DNA of 64,000 bases, from NCBI GenBank assembly GCA_021397835.1, contig JAJFZO010000799.1, forward strand, positions 2,976,001 to 3,040,000, given 5' to 3'. The DNA is from Moringa oleifera. Its lineage: Eukaryota > Streptophyta > Magnoliopsida > Brassicales > Moringaceae. Position 1 is the first letter of the stretch, and the number at the start of each line of letters is the position of its first letter. A program made the position numbers and the translations under genes. The notes under the pieces are model-generated. The model worked only from the letters and a program-made list of their open reading frames with translations, was not told where the DNA came from and made no database searches. Positions 22,151-34,919 of this stretch are shown piece by piece.

Positions 22151-25100
22151 ATCACTAGAAGGCCAACCCTGAATAACTTAAAAGTCATAACCCCAACTTA
22201 TCACCTTGTCATGAAGTTCCCTACCCCGATAGTCATGGTAATTATTAAAGGCGATCAACACATGGCTTGAAGCTATTATATAATGTCATTCAAAGTAGTT
22301 GTAAGATGTGATGACTAGTCGAGATTAAGCTTAGATCGGGTGTTTCCTTCACTGAAATTCTTTCATCTAGGCTTGATTCATCAAGTTTTAAAATCAAGCA
22401 CTTATTATCGAGGTTCGATTGAGAAGTTATAGTTCTCAAACTAATATTGCACTAATGATAGTCCACGTTTAGCGATTATCGTTATTTCAACTGCCCGTTA
22501 TCGAAATTCTTCCTAAGCCACCTTCAATTCATCCTAATGGTGGAGGATAACCTACTTTTTAGCATCGCTTATCCTTGCATTCACATTAGCTTGGACCTGG
22601 GCTAGCTCTATCTTGGTATTGTCCACTTCGACTTCAACCTTAGCTAGTAAATTCTTTAGTCTCAGCTTTAGCCACATAGATGTGCACTTTGTTCATTTCA
22701 TGAGTAACAGAATCATTAGCAACATTGACTTTTTTCATGAAATGATGCAGACTAATGTTGGTATGGTTGTATTTGTTAATAAGCATAGTCATTCTTCGGA
22801 CAAACTACAAGAATAAGGAAAAGATATTGATTGGGAATGACTAATTACTCGATCAGGAATTCATTGCTATGATAAAAAGATCAAGTGAACGATACTTACA
22901 TTCCAAAAGGTCATCATTATGTTTCTCAGGAAGGTACTATTATTCTCATCTTCTAGCTTTTCTAAGTCTTCTGAAAGGATGGATTTATAGATCCATTCCT
23001 GAACAAAGCTCGATTGATTCAAAGAGCTTTCAGTTGGAAGATACTATTCTTGTAAAAATTTCTCTTTGTAAGGGATTAATTGTGGCCCACTCAGGGGCAT
23101 TAAAGGTGCATCTATAGCACCCTAATCTCTAGGGTGTTCCACTTTCTCTTCCTTTTGCTTAGCAGAGGAGCAACAACAATTGTCTTCCCTTTTTTAAGGT
23201 AAGGGTATCATCACTTCGCCTCGTTATTGTTTCTTAACTTTTTAAAGTAGCCCATGAAGAATTGGCCATAACATCAGCATTAGAACCCATTATGGGGGCA
23301 TTTCTCCATGGCAGTATCCATCGCCTCCCAGAGCTAGTCTTTAGTTAGTGAAGGCAAATTTTTTTGAGGGGCCATTTCTTTAGAATCTACAAAGATAAAA
23401 CATGCATGGTTTAGTAACTAGCGAAAGATAAAAATAATGAAGTACAAATTAAAATAGTAATCAGACTTAGCATGGCATCAATTCTAGAGACCACATTAGG
23501 ACAAGGAGGATTAACAAAGGGTTGATACGCAGTTTCTTTATTAGGATTTAGATGCTCTTCAAGCCTAATGGTCAATTTGGGGTTTGGTGTTTGATTGGGA
23601 TTAAGAAATAGATCTGAAAGGTGGAAAAACAGCTTCCCTTTTTTGACACTCAGGCTTGATGTGTCTTTGGTAGATCAAAAGGTCCTATCAAACCTAAAGA
23701 CCTTGTATCAAGGATTCATGGCTTTAACAACTACTATCACAATGTTGTTTATAGGTTTTTAAAGCTTTTTACACCTCGTTGATCAAAAAGTGTCTAAAAC
23801 ATGCTACCAAAAATATTTTTAAATTCATTCTTCATTATTTAAAGGGAGAACTTTAGAGAAAAATTTAGGCATAATATTAGTAAAATAGTAAAATTTAAAG
23901 TCAAAATTCCTATCATCTCTATTCACCTTTAACTTGAAAAATTTTATGAATAAGGCAACTAAGAGATTTGTGTAATTCTTGCAAAAGAATTTTGACACTA
24001 AAGTCACCATACAACACTAAGTATTAAGTGTAAGTTGGGATGAAGAAGTTTTAAATTGGTGATAGATATTTCGAAAAAAAGTGAGTGGGCAGATCTTATC
24101 CTCCTTTGAGGCTTGTCTCGAAAACCATAACCCACCTTTCATAGTGAGTCCATAACTGATCGAAAAAAGAAGGAATCTCAAGCAAGATGAACTTTGGAAT
24201 GAGAAATTCCTCATCCATTCTAAATCCTTAGAAGTATACAAAGAAGACCATAAATTTTTAGCCATGACTGCTTAAATGAGGAGAAAATATAGGAAAAATT
24301 CACATAAGGGGAGAATGAACTTCAATAATAGAAATGCAGAGCTTTGGTTTACTGAGAGAAAGTCTGAAGGCTTTGTGTAAAAGTAAGATGAAGAGAAGAG
24401 GAAAGACTTCAGAATTGCTTTTAAATATAGCAATCATTTGTCATGAGAACCAAGAGACGACATACTTCAATAAGCATGACCTTTCTACGTCCTTAGATCG
24501 TAGGCCAAATCATAAGATAGCATCCATCTATTAAATATGTTAGAAAAGAGACTCTTCGAAATGACGTAGTGGAAAAATAACTAGGCACTAAAGGCATGGA
24601 TCTTCTTGACTTATGTTTTACCTGACCTACGTTTCCCCTAACCTATGGCGAGCATCCACCATTTTTGATAAAACTACACCTACAAATACCCTTTCAATCA
24701 AAGAGAGAAAAAAGGAAAGGGGAGTTTAGAGACTGGTCTTTGGACTAAAGTATTTAGGATTAGTCTTTAGACAGGAGTTTCTAGGCAGAGCCTTTGTAGA
24801 GGAAGTTTTTGGGGAAAGTTTTAGAGCTTTTTAAGAGAGGCTACTTTTTTAAAGAGAGTTTTTTCTTGTGGGGAAAGATTAAGCTCTTAGATAGGCATTT
24901 TAGTGTCAACTTTTTTAGAATAGTTTTCATTGAAAGCAAATCACTCGTATTACTTTGTATAAAGAGAGTTGGGTAGTATAATCGATAGTGTTTTTAAGAT
25001 TCTTTTATTCAAAGACTAGAGAAGAGCTTCTCGGTTATACTAGCAAGTAAATCCAGTTATCCTACACTTTTTTTTTTTTAGGAATAAACTTAGCTATATA

Positions 25101-25500
25101 TATAATCATGACACTCTTTTGATACTTTCTTAGCACTCTCTTTATGTTTTCTTTGACACTTTTCTGTTTTCTTGATATTTTCTTGCTATAACAAGTTTCT
25201 TTTATTTACCATTTTTACATTATGCACCTATATTTTTTTCATAAAAAGAATTTCAAAATCACGTGTGTGTAGGAGTGTGTCCTCACATGAAGTTTTAAAC
25301 AGAATTATTTTGTTTTGAGTAAATGAGAATTGGTCTACGTGTCTCTTCTTGATCTTCAATCAAAATATATCATTTTGAATGCTTTTTGATAATTTCAAAA
25401 AAATAAGATTTTTTTTTATATTTCTTTCAAAATTCGGAGGTTTTGTAGAAGCCAACTTTGTGGGTCTTAAACAAAATAGTTTTGGAGATCAAGAAGCTTG
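22151..25500. other. unclassified repeat-like spacer
   Basis: No intact gene is seen. Several minus-strand frames between 24265 and 22500 are moderately long and coding-like but interrupted, suggesting an old transposon of unknown family. One at 24265-24017 starts MAKNLWSSLYTSKDLEWM. At 24690-25060 there are purine-rich repeated phrases (GGAGTTTAGAG, GGAGTTTCTAGG, GAGAGTTTTTT) of the kind found in LTR leader regions. I cannot name a family. Confidence 0.35.
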
Positions 25501-25504
25501 TAAA

Positions 25505-25990
25505 AAATCTAAAAGTATCTTGAACTTTCTTTTTTGTTGAGCAGAAACGTATTTAATTGTTTTGTAAGTAGCACCAAGGGGTGCCTCCCATGTATGTACA
25601 AGTATCCTAATATATTTACAAAGTAGGAGTTCCATATCTTTGTTAGTTCTACCTCATTTACACAACAATTCTTTATAATCCCATAATGTAGTATCAATTC
25701 CCGTCTGTTCTTCATGTACTCCGACGGAGTTTTTTCCCTTAAAAGTCTTTTTATTCTTTTTTCTTTACACCATCCAAAAAATTAATAGGAGACCTAGTGC
25801 CATAACTTTTGTTCTAGCTTTAGAAACCCCCTTGCCAAGCCCTGAACTCAGTAGCCACAGACCCAAAAATCACCCACTGTATGCCCATTATTGATAATAA
25901 GCTCTCTCTAATAGTCTAATCCAATCACACCATAATAGTTATGGCGCCCTGACTCTACCTTCACCTTACACAGAAAACATGGATTCATCA
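25505..25990 (-). mobile_element. LINE 3' tail, 5'-truncated
   Basis: The minus strand reads as the C-terminal end of plant LINE ORF2: FFGWCKEKRIKRLL, EKTPSEYMKNRREL, then a terminal phrase HPLVLLTKQLNTFLL equivalent to the GDTPLVLGE ending of the LINE at 39-43 kb. The 3' side is at about 25505. Reverse transcriptase is missing, so only the last half kilobase was inserted or survives. Confidence 0.6.
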
Positions 25991-26190
25991 AATCTGTCAT
26001 TTTTCTTTAGATTATGCTCTTAAGTGAAAAACTATCACCTTCAGAGGCGTTTTCACCTTTCAAATCAATTTTCACGAAAAAGATAGGTTGTGGTGTAACT
26101 TTTCAATCACTTTCAGAAAAAAAATTATAGTAAACTTATGCCAAATTTCATTTCTTCACATATGCGCATCTTCAATCTCTGCAATAGGTT

Positions 26191-27402
26191 TCTCTTGCTT
26201 TCCTTGTAATTTTCTTTCCCAAAATGTGTAGCCAATTATAGTTACTGAAATCTATAAAATTCTCAGATGACTGATCCATCTAGTCCTTAAACTCCTGCAG
26301 CCAGAGAATAGAACGCTCTTTCTTTAGGCATTCTACTCTGTTCATCAGATGAACTATTTCTGCTTCATCATCAGATTTTGCAGTCCCGTTTTGCTTTGAA
26401 TCTCATTATTGCATGATGCAGACTCTTGGTCAGAACACATCTAAGTATTCTCTTTTTCACTTTTAACAATTGCAAGACGAGATGCCATTTTCTACCGAAA
26501 AGTAATGCATGAAGTCTTTATAACTATCAGGAAAACTGAATTGCATACAGACAGTACATAGAACAACAGTATCAAAAGCAGAGAGTAAGAAACTATGTTC
26601 CACTTTCACCCAAACGTGAAGTGCAAAACAAATAAAGGCCAAAACAGAAAAACAGAAAAGAAAAGAAAAAAAGCAACAAAAGGAATGAAGGAAAAAGCAC
26701 GTACGCATAATATAACATGCAGTTTGGAACAACTTGACAAGGATTTCTCTTCTCCCTCCCCAGCCCCAATCAAAGAAAAGGACAAAAAAGGAAAAGGGAA
26801 ACATTAAGGACATGTCAACCATGAGTCGTCTACGCCATTGCACCCACCTCCATCCCAAAGAGGGAGAAGTGGGAGGTGTGAGGCCTAACATTTTTCTACT
26901 TGCAATCAGAACAATATCGAAAAATAAGTCATTAACATATGCAAATTGTCACTTCTAAGAAGTTCCCACCAAAGTGACCAACCTTTTTCTTATTACGGCT
27001 TCCTTCATCATCAAAAAGCTAAGCTGGCAGGTGGCTTCTGCCGGCTAGCAATGATAATTTGCCTCTTCCAAAATTTTTTGATGCTGATTTCTTTGTCATC
27101 TAATTTCAACTAAAAGCGCATAGCCCTATGAACGGTGCAAATAAATTTAGAAGGATGATGAAACTGAGAGTAAAATAATGTAAGCAGTGCTCAGATGGTA
27201 AAGTTCAGCAACCTGCTTGAAACAATTCAACCCTCCAAAAAAAATAAATAAAATAAAATTTTTGTACCCTTGAAATAGTTAAAAAAAAAAACTAATCCAC
27301 ATAAGACAACTATATTTCAATAACCTTCAGTTGCAAGACAATAAAATAATGTTTGTAAGGAGATATGTATGACCCGTGACCTACTTTATCTGGGTAAGTG
27401 AA
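26191..27402 (-). pseudogene. duplicated fragment of the LRR gene (parts of exons 3-5 with introns)
   Basis: The segment aligns end to end with 55970-57145 of the LRR gene in the same orientation, exons and introns included. It contains the start of exon 5, all of exon 4 and the last bases of exon 3. Shared phrases include the CATTCTACTCTGTTCATCAG block and the intron C-rich stretch. In the copy of exon 4 (about 27108-26990) the reading follows LKLDDKEISIKKFWKRQIIIASRQK and then meets a TGA after SLAF, so it cannot encode the parental protein. Because introns are retained, it arose by DNA duplication and not through spliced RNA. Both ends of similarity are abrupt. Confidence 0.88.
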
Positions 27403-28010
27403 AAAAATCTCCTCTTTTATTAAGGCTTAGAAACTTTATGGTGACAAACAAAGCAATGAACAACAAGCAGTTACTCTTCTTACACAGTGAACACTTCCAA
27501 ATTTTTGAAAAGCTATCTAATTTATTATCCAAAATAAATTGGAAAACAATTTTAACAGCTTTGTAAAACAGAAATATATAGTTTGTCAGGAAACACATCA
27601 AGCACATGATCTTCCTTCTCTCCTTGTCTTTCTTAAACATAATTATGGCCAGACTGTGACCTCTCTTTTAGAGAAGGATGCCCATCTTCTCAAAGTCTTC
27701 TTACTTAGGGAAGCTATGAGATCACCATTTTGCTTGGAGAAGACTACTTCGTGAATGAAACGTGTAAACTATGTTCTTTTGTCCCCCGAATTCTCAGTCT
27801 ACAATCCGTTTGTAGCTTTTATTATTTTGTTTATATGGCTTGGCTGAGGTGACAGAACTCATGGCTGGGAAATTAATGTCAGTCTCAAGTGATAACGTGT
27901 CAGTATATGGTTTATATCAACGCTTTTCAAGATGTAAAAACTCTGTAACTGTAAGGAAAACTGAATCTGAGGGAAATGAGGAACAACTTAACTTACATTC
28001 TAAAAAGTAG
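27403..28010. other. upstream region of the LTPG gene
   Basis: No gene is seen in these 600 bases. They run from the end of the duplicated pseudogene to the TATA box of the lipid transfer protein gene and probably include its promoter. Confidence 0.5.
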
Positions 28011-28020
28011 TCTATAAATA
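28011..28020 (+). promoter_or_regulatory. TATA box of the LTPG gene
   Basis: TCTATAAATA lies about 145 bases upstream of the chosen start codon at 28164. That allows transcription to begin near 28050 with a leader of roughly 110 bases. Confidence 0.6.
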
Positions 28021-28163
28021 CGACTATTATAACTGTCTCATTGCACTTATGCATTGTGGGAGAAGCGTCGTGGAGAAAAAGAAAACATATTGCTTTGTTT
28101 TTCTCTCTTTCTCTCTTCGCCAAAACACAAGCATTTGCATTGGATTTGCGATATTCAAGAGGC

Positions 28164-28991
28164 ATGGATTGTAGGTTGGTTCTTACGGTTATGGTGTTGT
28201 GCTCTTCATGGGCGTCTCTGGGTGCGTCTCAATCTGTAGATACTGAAGCAAGTCTGACGAATCAAGGAGGTTCTTTGGCTGCGGGGGTAAGTGGGCTTCT
28301 TGAAGGGGCATTAGCAGCACAAGCATCATCAAGTGCAGGTGCAGGTGCAGGTGCAGGTGCAGGTGCAGGGGGGACTGATTTGATGCCTTGCATGCAAAAG
28401 CTTATTCCTTGCCAACCCTATTTGCACTCACCGTCGCCACCCTTGACGTGCTGTGCTCCCTTGAGGGAGATGGTTGCCAATGAGTCTCAATGCCTCTGCG
28501 GTATCTTTGGCAATCCTGCCATGTTGAAGTCCCTCAACCTCACCACGGATGAGGCCTTGAAACTTCCAAAGGCTTGCGGTGCAGATCCCGATGTCTCTCT
28601 TTGCAAAAATGGTAATATTTCATCTTCTTGTCATTTACTGGGTGCTGCTGGACAATGAGTTATAGGTTATGATTTGTTAATCTGACTCTATTTGGGTTTA
28701 CTTTGTTACGGTAAATTACTAAAGCGTCCTCGCCAACCAGTCAGCCACCCTCTCCATCAACTCCTTTGCCTAACAATGGTGAGTTCTTCCATCTTTGTTA
28801 AATTATATTGTTTTTATGTCCACAAAATGTGCTGTGTCTCTCTTGATCTTTCTTTTCAAAACGCAGACACCTCGTCCTCTTCCGGCACCGATGAATCGAG
28901 TACAAAAAGTGCAGGAAGTGCGACAACCCATGTCGGGCTGTGGAGCCTCATTGTTTGTTTGGTGGGTTTCCCAATTGTTTCGGTCATCTAG
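28164..28991 (+). CDS. GPI-anchored non-specific lipid transfer protein (LTPG), 3 exons
   Basis: Exons: 28164-28611, 28725-28778, 28867-28991; 627 nt, 208 aa. Residues 1-22 form a signal peptide ([16 protein letters not shown]). The eight-cysteine lipid-transfer motif has cysteines at 76, 83, 96, 97, 110, 112, 138 and 147 in the spacing C-X6-C-X12-CC-X12-C-X-C-X25-C-X8-C. A Pro/Ser/Thr-rich spacer follows and the chain ends in a hydrophobic tail ([19 protein letters not shown]), the signal for a GPI anchor. The family binds acyl lipids at the outer face of the plasma membrane and helps lipid export to the cell wall and cuticle. An unusual Ala-Gly run (58-70) lies between signal peptide and domain. 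An upstream in-frame ATG at 28041 was rejected because it would bury the signal peptide and lies too close to the TATA box. Confidence 0.92.
28334..28370 (+). repeat. GCAGGT hexanucleotide microsatellite inside the LTPG coding exon
   Basis: About six tandem GCAGGT units encode the Ala-Gly stretch at residues 58-70. Unit gain or loss would keep the frame and only change the linker length. Confidence 0.9.
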
Positions 28992-31900
28992 GCTTCCTGC
29001 TTTGGAGCGAACTCCTCCATGGTTATGAAAAATAGTAGTTAATTTTGTATGCTCCAGTTTCAAAATTAGCATTGTGGGCACTGAGAAACTATGTACACTC
29101 ACATTATTATATGGTTTCTTAAATTTTAAACCCATCAGCTTTGGGCTTAGGAGTTCTGATGATTTGATCAACACCAATCTATGCATCGTACTCTCCTCAT
29201 AATTCTTAAATAATAATCGCCGCATGCATTTTGATTCGTCATCTGCTGCACGCGTATAATAGGATGATGGAAGGGAAATGTATGTAGGAGCATCTCAATG
29301 CGAAAAAGCCACCATCTTTTGATTGAAAATTCTCAAGCACTTGAGTTTTAAGGAGAAAATCATTTAACAATAAGCTATGCCGAAAGCAAAACTGAGAATT
29401 ATTGCCGAAAGATAATGAGTTTTTTCTAGTTTCACACCTCTAAAGCACATATGCACACTTACACATCTTTTAGTATTTTTATGATATAACAAGTGTTACC
29501 AAACTTAAAAGAATAATTCCATGAACCTCTTTTACTGAGCGAGGTTAGTCAATGGAGTTGGACAGCTATTTCCTATTTATTATAATCATTTGTAGTCAAA
29601 GGCCATTTAAATGGCTTTTAAGCACTATCATGCTTCCCCGTACGAGGGAATCATTAAGAATGTTGCCTTGAGATTAAAAGCCAAAGTCTCTTTATATATC
29701 AAATTTAATTATAACGGACATTTTGAATTTCATGAATTTGAGTAGTAATCCTTTCCTCCCAACCACAACCCCCCCTCCCACCCTCCCCCCCCCCCCAACC
29801 CCCCTTCCTCCCTTCTTAAAAGCCAGTTCTCTTTACATATAAAGTTTAATTGTAAGGGATATTTTGAATTTCATTCGGATTGTTTGTTTTGAAAGAAAGA
29901 TTTTGGTTGTTTTATCAATTTTGGTATCAGGTCGAATGTCATTTTCTAAGGTATAAATGCAATCAACATCCTACTCAAACTAAAAAGTCACTATTGAACT
30001 ACTCGTTTATGGTCATATTAGATTGATTTTAATTCAATTTTGTCTAACAATAAAATCGATTACTTTGAGTTATTCATTTTATAAACTGATATATTGTATA
30101 TCTTAAACTTTAAATGTGATTGTTTTGATAAATCAATCGTTAAAATTAATTAAACAAATTAATAAATTGAATTCATTTGTTTCATTTAAATTTAATTAAA
30201 TTTATATAGTAAATTTTATGAGTAAACAAAATTAATTAATCGAAAGAATCAACAACATAATGCATCAATATTTTTTATCGATTTTTAATCCATATGTATT
30301 AAATTATGTTGGGTAAGCTACACCTGCACTAGACAGTATTCCCAGTAAGGTCCACTTAACACTTAAGTCCAATCAACCTAAAGAGTCCTTTAATGCATAG
30401 AGACCCTATAGTAACAAATGACATAGACTTAAGATCTTGGCAAAACGAAAGAAGAAAGGAAACAACAATACACGTAAAGGAGAAACGACTGAAGTATGGG
30501 AGCTTAATAGGAATTGGTGGGAGACTTAATGACACTGGTTGGCATGATTTACTATAACGGGAAGCAAAGTATCGTAGAAAGTGGTCAGATTCTAAGGGCC
30601 TAAAATCAAAATAAACCAATATCAAACTGGATAGGCTACAAACATCATTTCTTTTGGTTACATGACACAACATTAGTATTATTTGTGTGAAGTTGACAAA
30701 AAACTATGGACTTCCAAATAACTATTAACTACGAAAAGTCTTTGTTACATTGGCTGGTGTGAGCGAAATTGGCATTACATAGCGAAGAAGAAGAACCTAA
30801 TCCATCTTCGAAAGAGGATCATCTCATAGTGTTGTAGGAGAACATCTGCTAGTTGTTCCTTTACATCAAACTCCTTCTCCATCTACAAGTTATAGCTATT
30901 CTCGACATCAAACTTGTACTTAGAGACCATTTTCCACTTCTAGAAAATAGTTAATAACCAACATTGCCCCCTTTAAGGATTTTTGGCTGAATATTACTTG
31001 CACACAGTCTCCACTTACATGTTTACAAGTTTTCTGGCCATATGACTAATTGTAACACGGCACTAGCTTTTCAACTTACTATCATTTAGGCTCCAAACAT
31101 TAAGGCCTTCGTTCTTGCATCATTGGATTTTACTAATATAGGAGCATATTTTTCGAGAATTATGATTGTATTATATCACAACTACATTTTTTGGAAGGAC
31201 AAAGAACCCATGAGCTTGTCCTTTGCAATGGCAACCTTCATGTCCCTAAATTTCTTGACTAATTCACCATACCAATGATGTAGTCCTTAGATATCATGTG
31301 CAACATTGGTATAATGATCTTATTTTGTCTTTAGTATGCTTAGTCCCCAAACATTTTATTCTATACGAGTAAAATAGAAATGAATATTAATAAAAGAAGA
31401 TGTTAAGAATATCGATTATGACTCGTATAAGAGAAAAGGATGAGCAATCTGCATCTTGACCTTAAAGGAACGACAATTAATCTACAAATCGATTAAAAGG
31501 ATTATCATTGTATAAAGCTATCATTTCATGGGAAGGTAACTCATGTTGAAGCAACTGATGGTGATGACGTAAGAAAAGTGACAAGAGCCTTTATTATTCT
31601 TCTCAGTACTAGCTAAAACTATTGTGCAATGTAATTAAACTCCATGCATGTACAGTTGGCAAGTAACAAGTTAGACATTTAAAACTCGTGCTTTGGTTGA
31701 AGTGTAATGGTCCTTCCCCTAGGTTCGCAAAGCTCTATACATCCATGTTCACTTGGCTTGTTGACTCCTTTAACTTTTATGGTTCATTCATCCCTAAGCT
31801 TTCAATATAAAAGCCCTCTCTTATCGTCTTCTTTAATACTAGATCCTCATTCTTAAAACCTTACAATTTGAACCATTCCTAGCCCTTTCTTATCCATTTT

Positions 31901-34900
31901 TTTTGAATCTTCCTTGGATACTACTTTTTTTTTTGTAAGTTTTTTTAGGTTTGACCTTTAGGGTTCCTTTTTGTCACCTTTAGATCCCTACAAGAGCCAA
32001 TACCCACTAAAAAAAGGTCAAAATAAATATAACCCATGAGTGATACCCTCTATAAAAGGATGCACAGATCTCTTAGCAATTTCTATTTAATTTGACAATC
32101 AAATTCATTTGATGTAAAAGCCTTATCAAGATCTTATGTTGATATTTAACTTTAATAAGTGAAAGATATCCAATCTAGTAGTTTCAGTCATGAATGTTAT
32201 TTCTCCACTTTACCTCTTAAGTGTCAAATTTATTTATGATATCTTTTTTCATTGCTTTAACCCATAAAGCATTTTGATTATTATATGTTTTCACTTATTT
32301 TTAATGGTAGCTTCACAAGTACATACCCTTGCGACTTCAATCTAAGGTTTTATTTAATGTGTGAAAAAATTAATTTAAAAAGAACTATTTCTCTCCTTAG
32401 AGGCCTTTATTAACCTAAAGCCAGAACAAACTTAAAATATCAATGAGTTTTTGGCGTAATTTATATTTGTTAGGCTTCTAAGAAACCAATAACGACTCTT
32501 TTTTTTTTTTGTACAACTATAGATTAGTTAACAGTGTTGTTAGTCATCACAATATATGATTTTTTGCTATTTGGATGGTCTCTAGAAATCAAAATTTTGT
32601 TGATTTTTATATGCTTATGATAGTTGGAGTTGATAGAAAGACTAAAATTTGATTAAATTTGAAAATGTTCATTTTTTGGTGTTTTTAGAGTCCAGATTAT
32701 AATTCTATCTCAGTATAGTAATTTGTTTGATAAAGTACCTTACAAAGGAACCTATTCAACAATATAAAGTTTAACTATGATGTTCACCCGACTCAATAAC
32801 TTCTCAGTTAACTTCAGTTTGTTTGCTTTTAACTTTGTTAAGTTATACTATGCTCAAAAGATTTTACTTTTCTTTATTATTTGGATTACAAATAACTTTG
32901 AGAGCAGAAATTGATTTTGCTATGTAGGTCATATGTTTCTTCATTGGACTTTTCCTAATATGTGATTAATCTTACAAATTGTTAATTCTATTTCAGTTGT
33001 ATGAGATGGTCTCTTTTGCTTTGTCTCATGTTCAGACGTGCAAATATCCTATTTTGGCATATTACAGCCTTATATAATAACATTCAAATTTCTTTACTTA
33101 TCCATGTGGATTTTGTGGATATTCTTAACTTTTGTTCAAAAGTGCATCTTTTAAGGACCCTATTTCTTCATGTCCAAGTTTCTTCAGTAGTTTTTGATTT
33201 TCTTAGAGTCTTGTTTAAATTTAAAGGTTGGGATAAAAAAATATATATGTTCCCCACTGGAATGCTTATTAGATTTAACATATCATTTGGTGAAAATAAA
33301 CCTAGTTCTAAGTTAGGCCATTAAAAATAGCCGCATGTAAAATAAATTCATGCATTTGGTTTTAAGTTTTACTATCCTATTTAAGGATTACTTGTTTTAA
33401 GTAATAGCAATGTGTTGTGGATTTGTTTATCAATGGTTATCCTTTCATTTTGTTGAATTCTAGCATAAGTTGATTTATTTTTATGGTTGTTTATGTCTCT
33501 GCATTTGCTTGTGAGTACACATGCCTTTATGCTTTTCATTTGCAAATTTATTTTGTGGTTTGATTGTTCTTACAGTAGTGATAATTTTAAGTACAATTAT
33601 GTTTCAATAAAATTACTTAGGTTACAAGATAATCTTGATTATTACATTGGGTATGTCAATTTGAACTTTGCTTCCCTTAAATCTTTTTCTTTGATGGCTA
33701 ATTAATATGCCATATTGTCAGTTGTTTAGTTATCCATGCCAAAATATTTAAGCATTTAGTTCGTACTTATCTACACAATTTACTCTAAGTTTATATATGG
33801 CAAAAGTTTTAGAGATTTTAGAAAATTAACAGACTATTCAAGGATGAGTTGCAAACTATTTTCACTCACTTAGCTTTTGGCATATATATTTAGACTTACG
33901 GAGACATAACAAGTGCTCTGGACTCCCTTTTGAGTACAAGTACTCACGTATTGGTTAAAGCAACTAGCAAATTTATGCTCTAGATAAATGTCAACCTTAT
34001 GATCAATTATGAATGGATGATGTTCGTATAATTATAAAATATAAATCTTGTAAAACAATAGCTTAATGAGTAATACTTCATGAGGTATATTTGTGTGGAT
34101 ATTAAATAAATGATTATGGCTTTTAATCATGAAATACGTACTTTATACATGATTTTACTTTTGGACAATTTAATAAAATATATGTGTGAGCTACTTGGTA
34201 TTCATTTTTTGTCAAATATCTTGAATTTTCTCTTCCAAATACTTGACTACAATGTGTAAACATAGAGAGATACCCTTCATCCTTTTCCAACTTGTAATCA
34301 CCAGTATCGTTTTGTGGCACTTTTTGATGTCATGTATTAACATGTGTTCGAAATAAAGTGAGCAAAGCAATGATACTTCTTTAATCAGATATGCATTGCA
34401 TATTGAACCCTTAACCTTTACTTTATTTGTCATATTGTTTTTCAACTTTTAAAGCTCCCTCAATGACAATTGTGAATAATCGAATAAATTCGAATATTTG
34501 AATGGAAGTTAGGAAATAATTAAGTGATGGCAGTATGAGTGCCTCTTAAATGAATACATCTTTCGATACTATACTAAACCCATTATCTTTCCTTTATAGG
34601 TCAAGTGCACTAAAAAATATTCCATTGAGTTAAAGAAGTTTAGTAAGAAAATACATTTTATCTTACATAGAATTATAGAGATCTCATGCTCAAGTCATTC
34701 CATATATCCACCTCGAATGGTAGATGGTGCCAATTCCTTAAAAAAAATAGCTTAACTCTGTTACTACTTATTATACATTTGAAGGCAACAACTCACGAAA
34801 TGCAGTGGGTAATAATCTTTGCATAAAAATATGACAATCATAACTATCATCTAAAACAACTTATATTTTCTCGTATTAATACACTTGACCATATTTAATG

Positions 34901-34919
34901 CATATCCATAAAAAAAATC
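28992..34919. other. long AT-rich spacer without a supported gene
   Basis: No exon set could be built in these 5.9 kb. There is a C-rich low-complexity tract at 29769-29812. The parts 30300-32000 and 32900-33720 have a less AT-skewed, transposon-like texture with interrupted frames, but no recognisable domain was found on either strand. Confidence 0.5.
29769..29812. repeat. C-rich low-complexity tract
   Basis: Nearly pure C broken by single T and A bases, including a run of 12 C. It is the second C-rich tract of the window. Confidence 0.9.

Noticed and set aside
26463..26891. Minus-strand frame of 142 codons, and its counterpart at 56275-56718
   Set aside because: Both lie in the corresponding intron of the LRR gene and its copy; they are similar because the DNA was duplicated, not because they encode protein.
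27181..27240. tRNA-like phrase GCTCAGATGGTAAAG suggesting a SINE
   Set aside because: It lies inside the duplicated intron segment, and the parental copy has diverged at exactly these bases, with no B-box that fits.
28041..28163. Upstream start for the LTPG gene giving 41 extra residues
   Set aside because: It would place a basic stretch before the signal peptide and begin about 20 bases from the TATA box, too near the likely transcription start.
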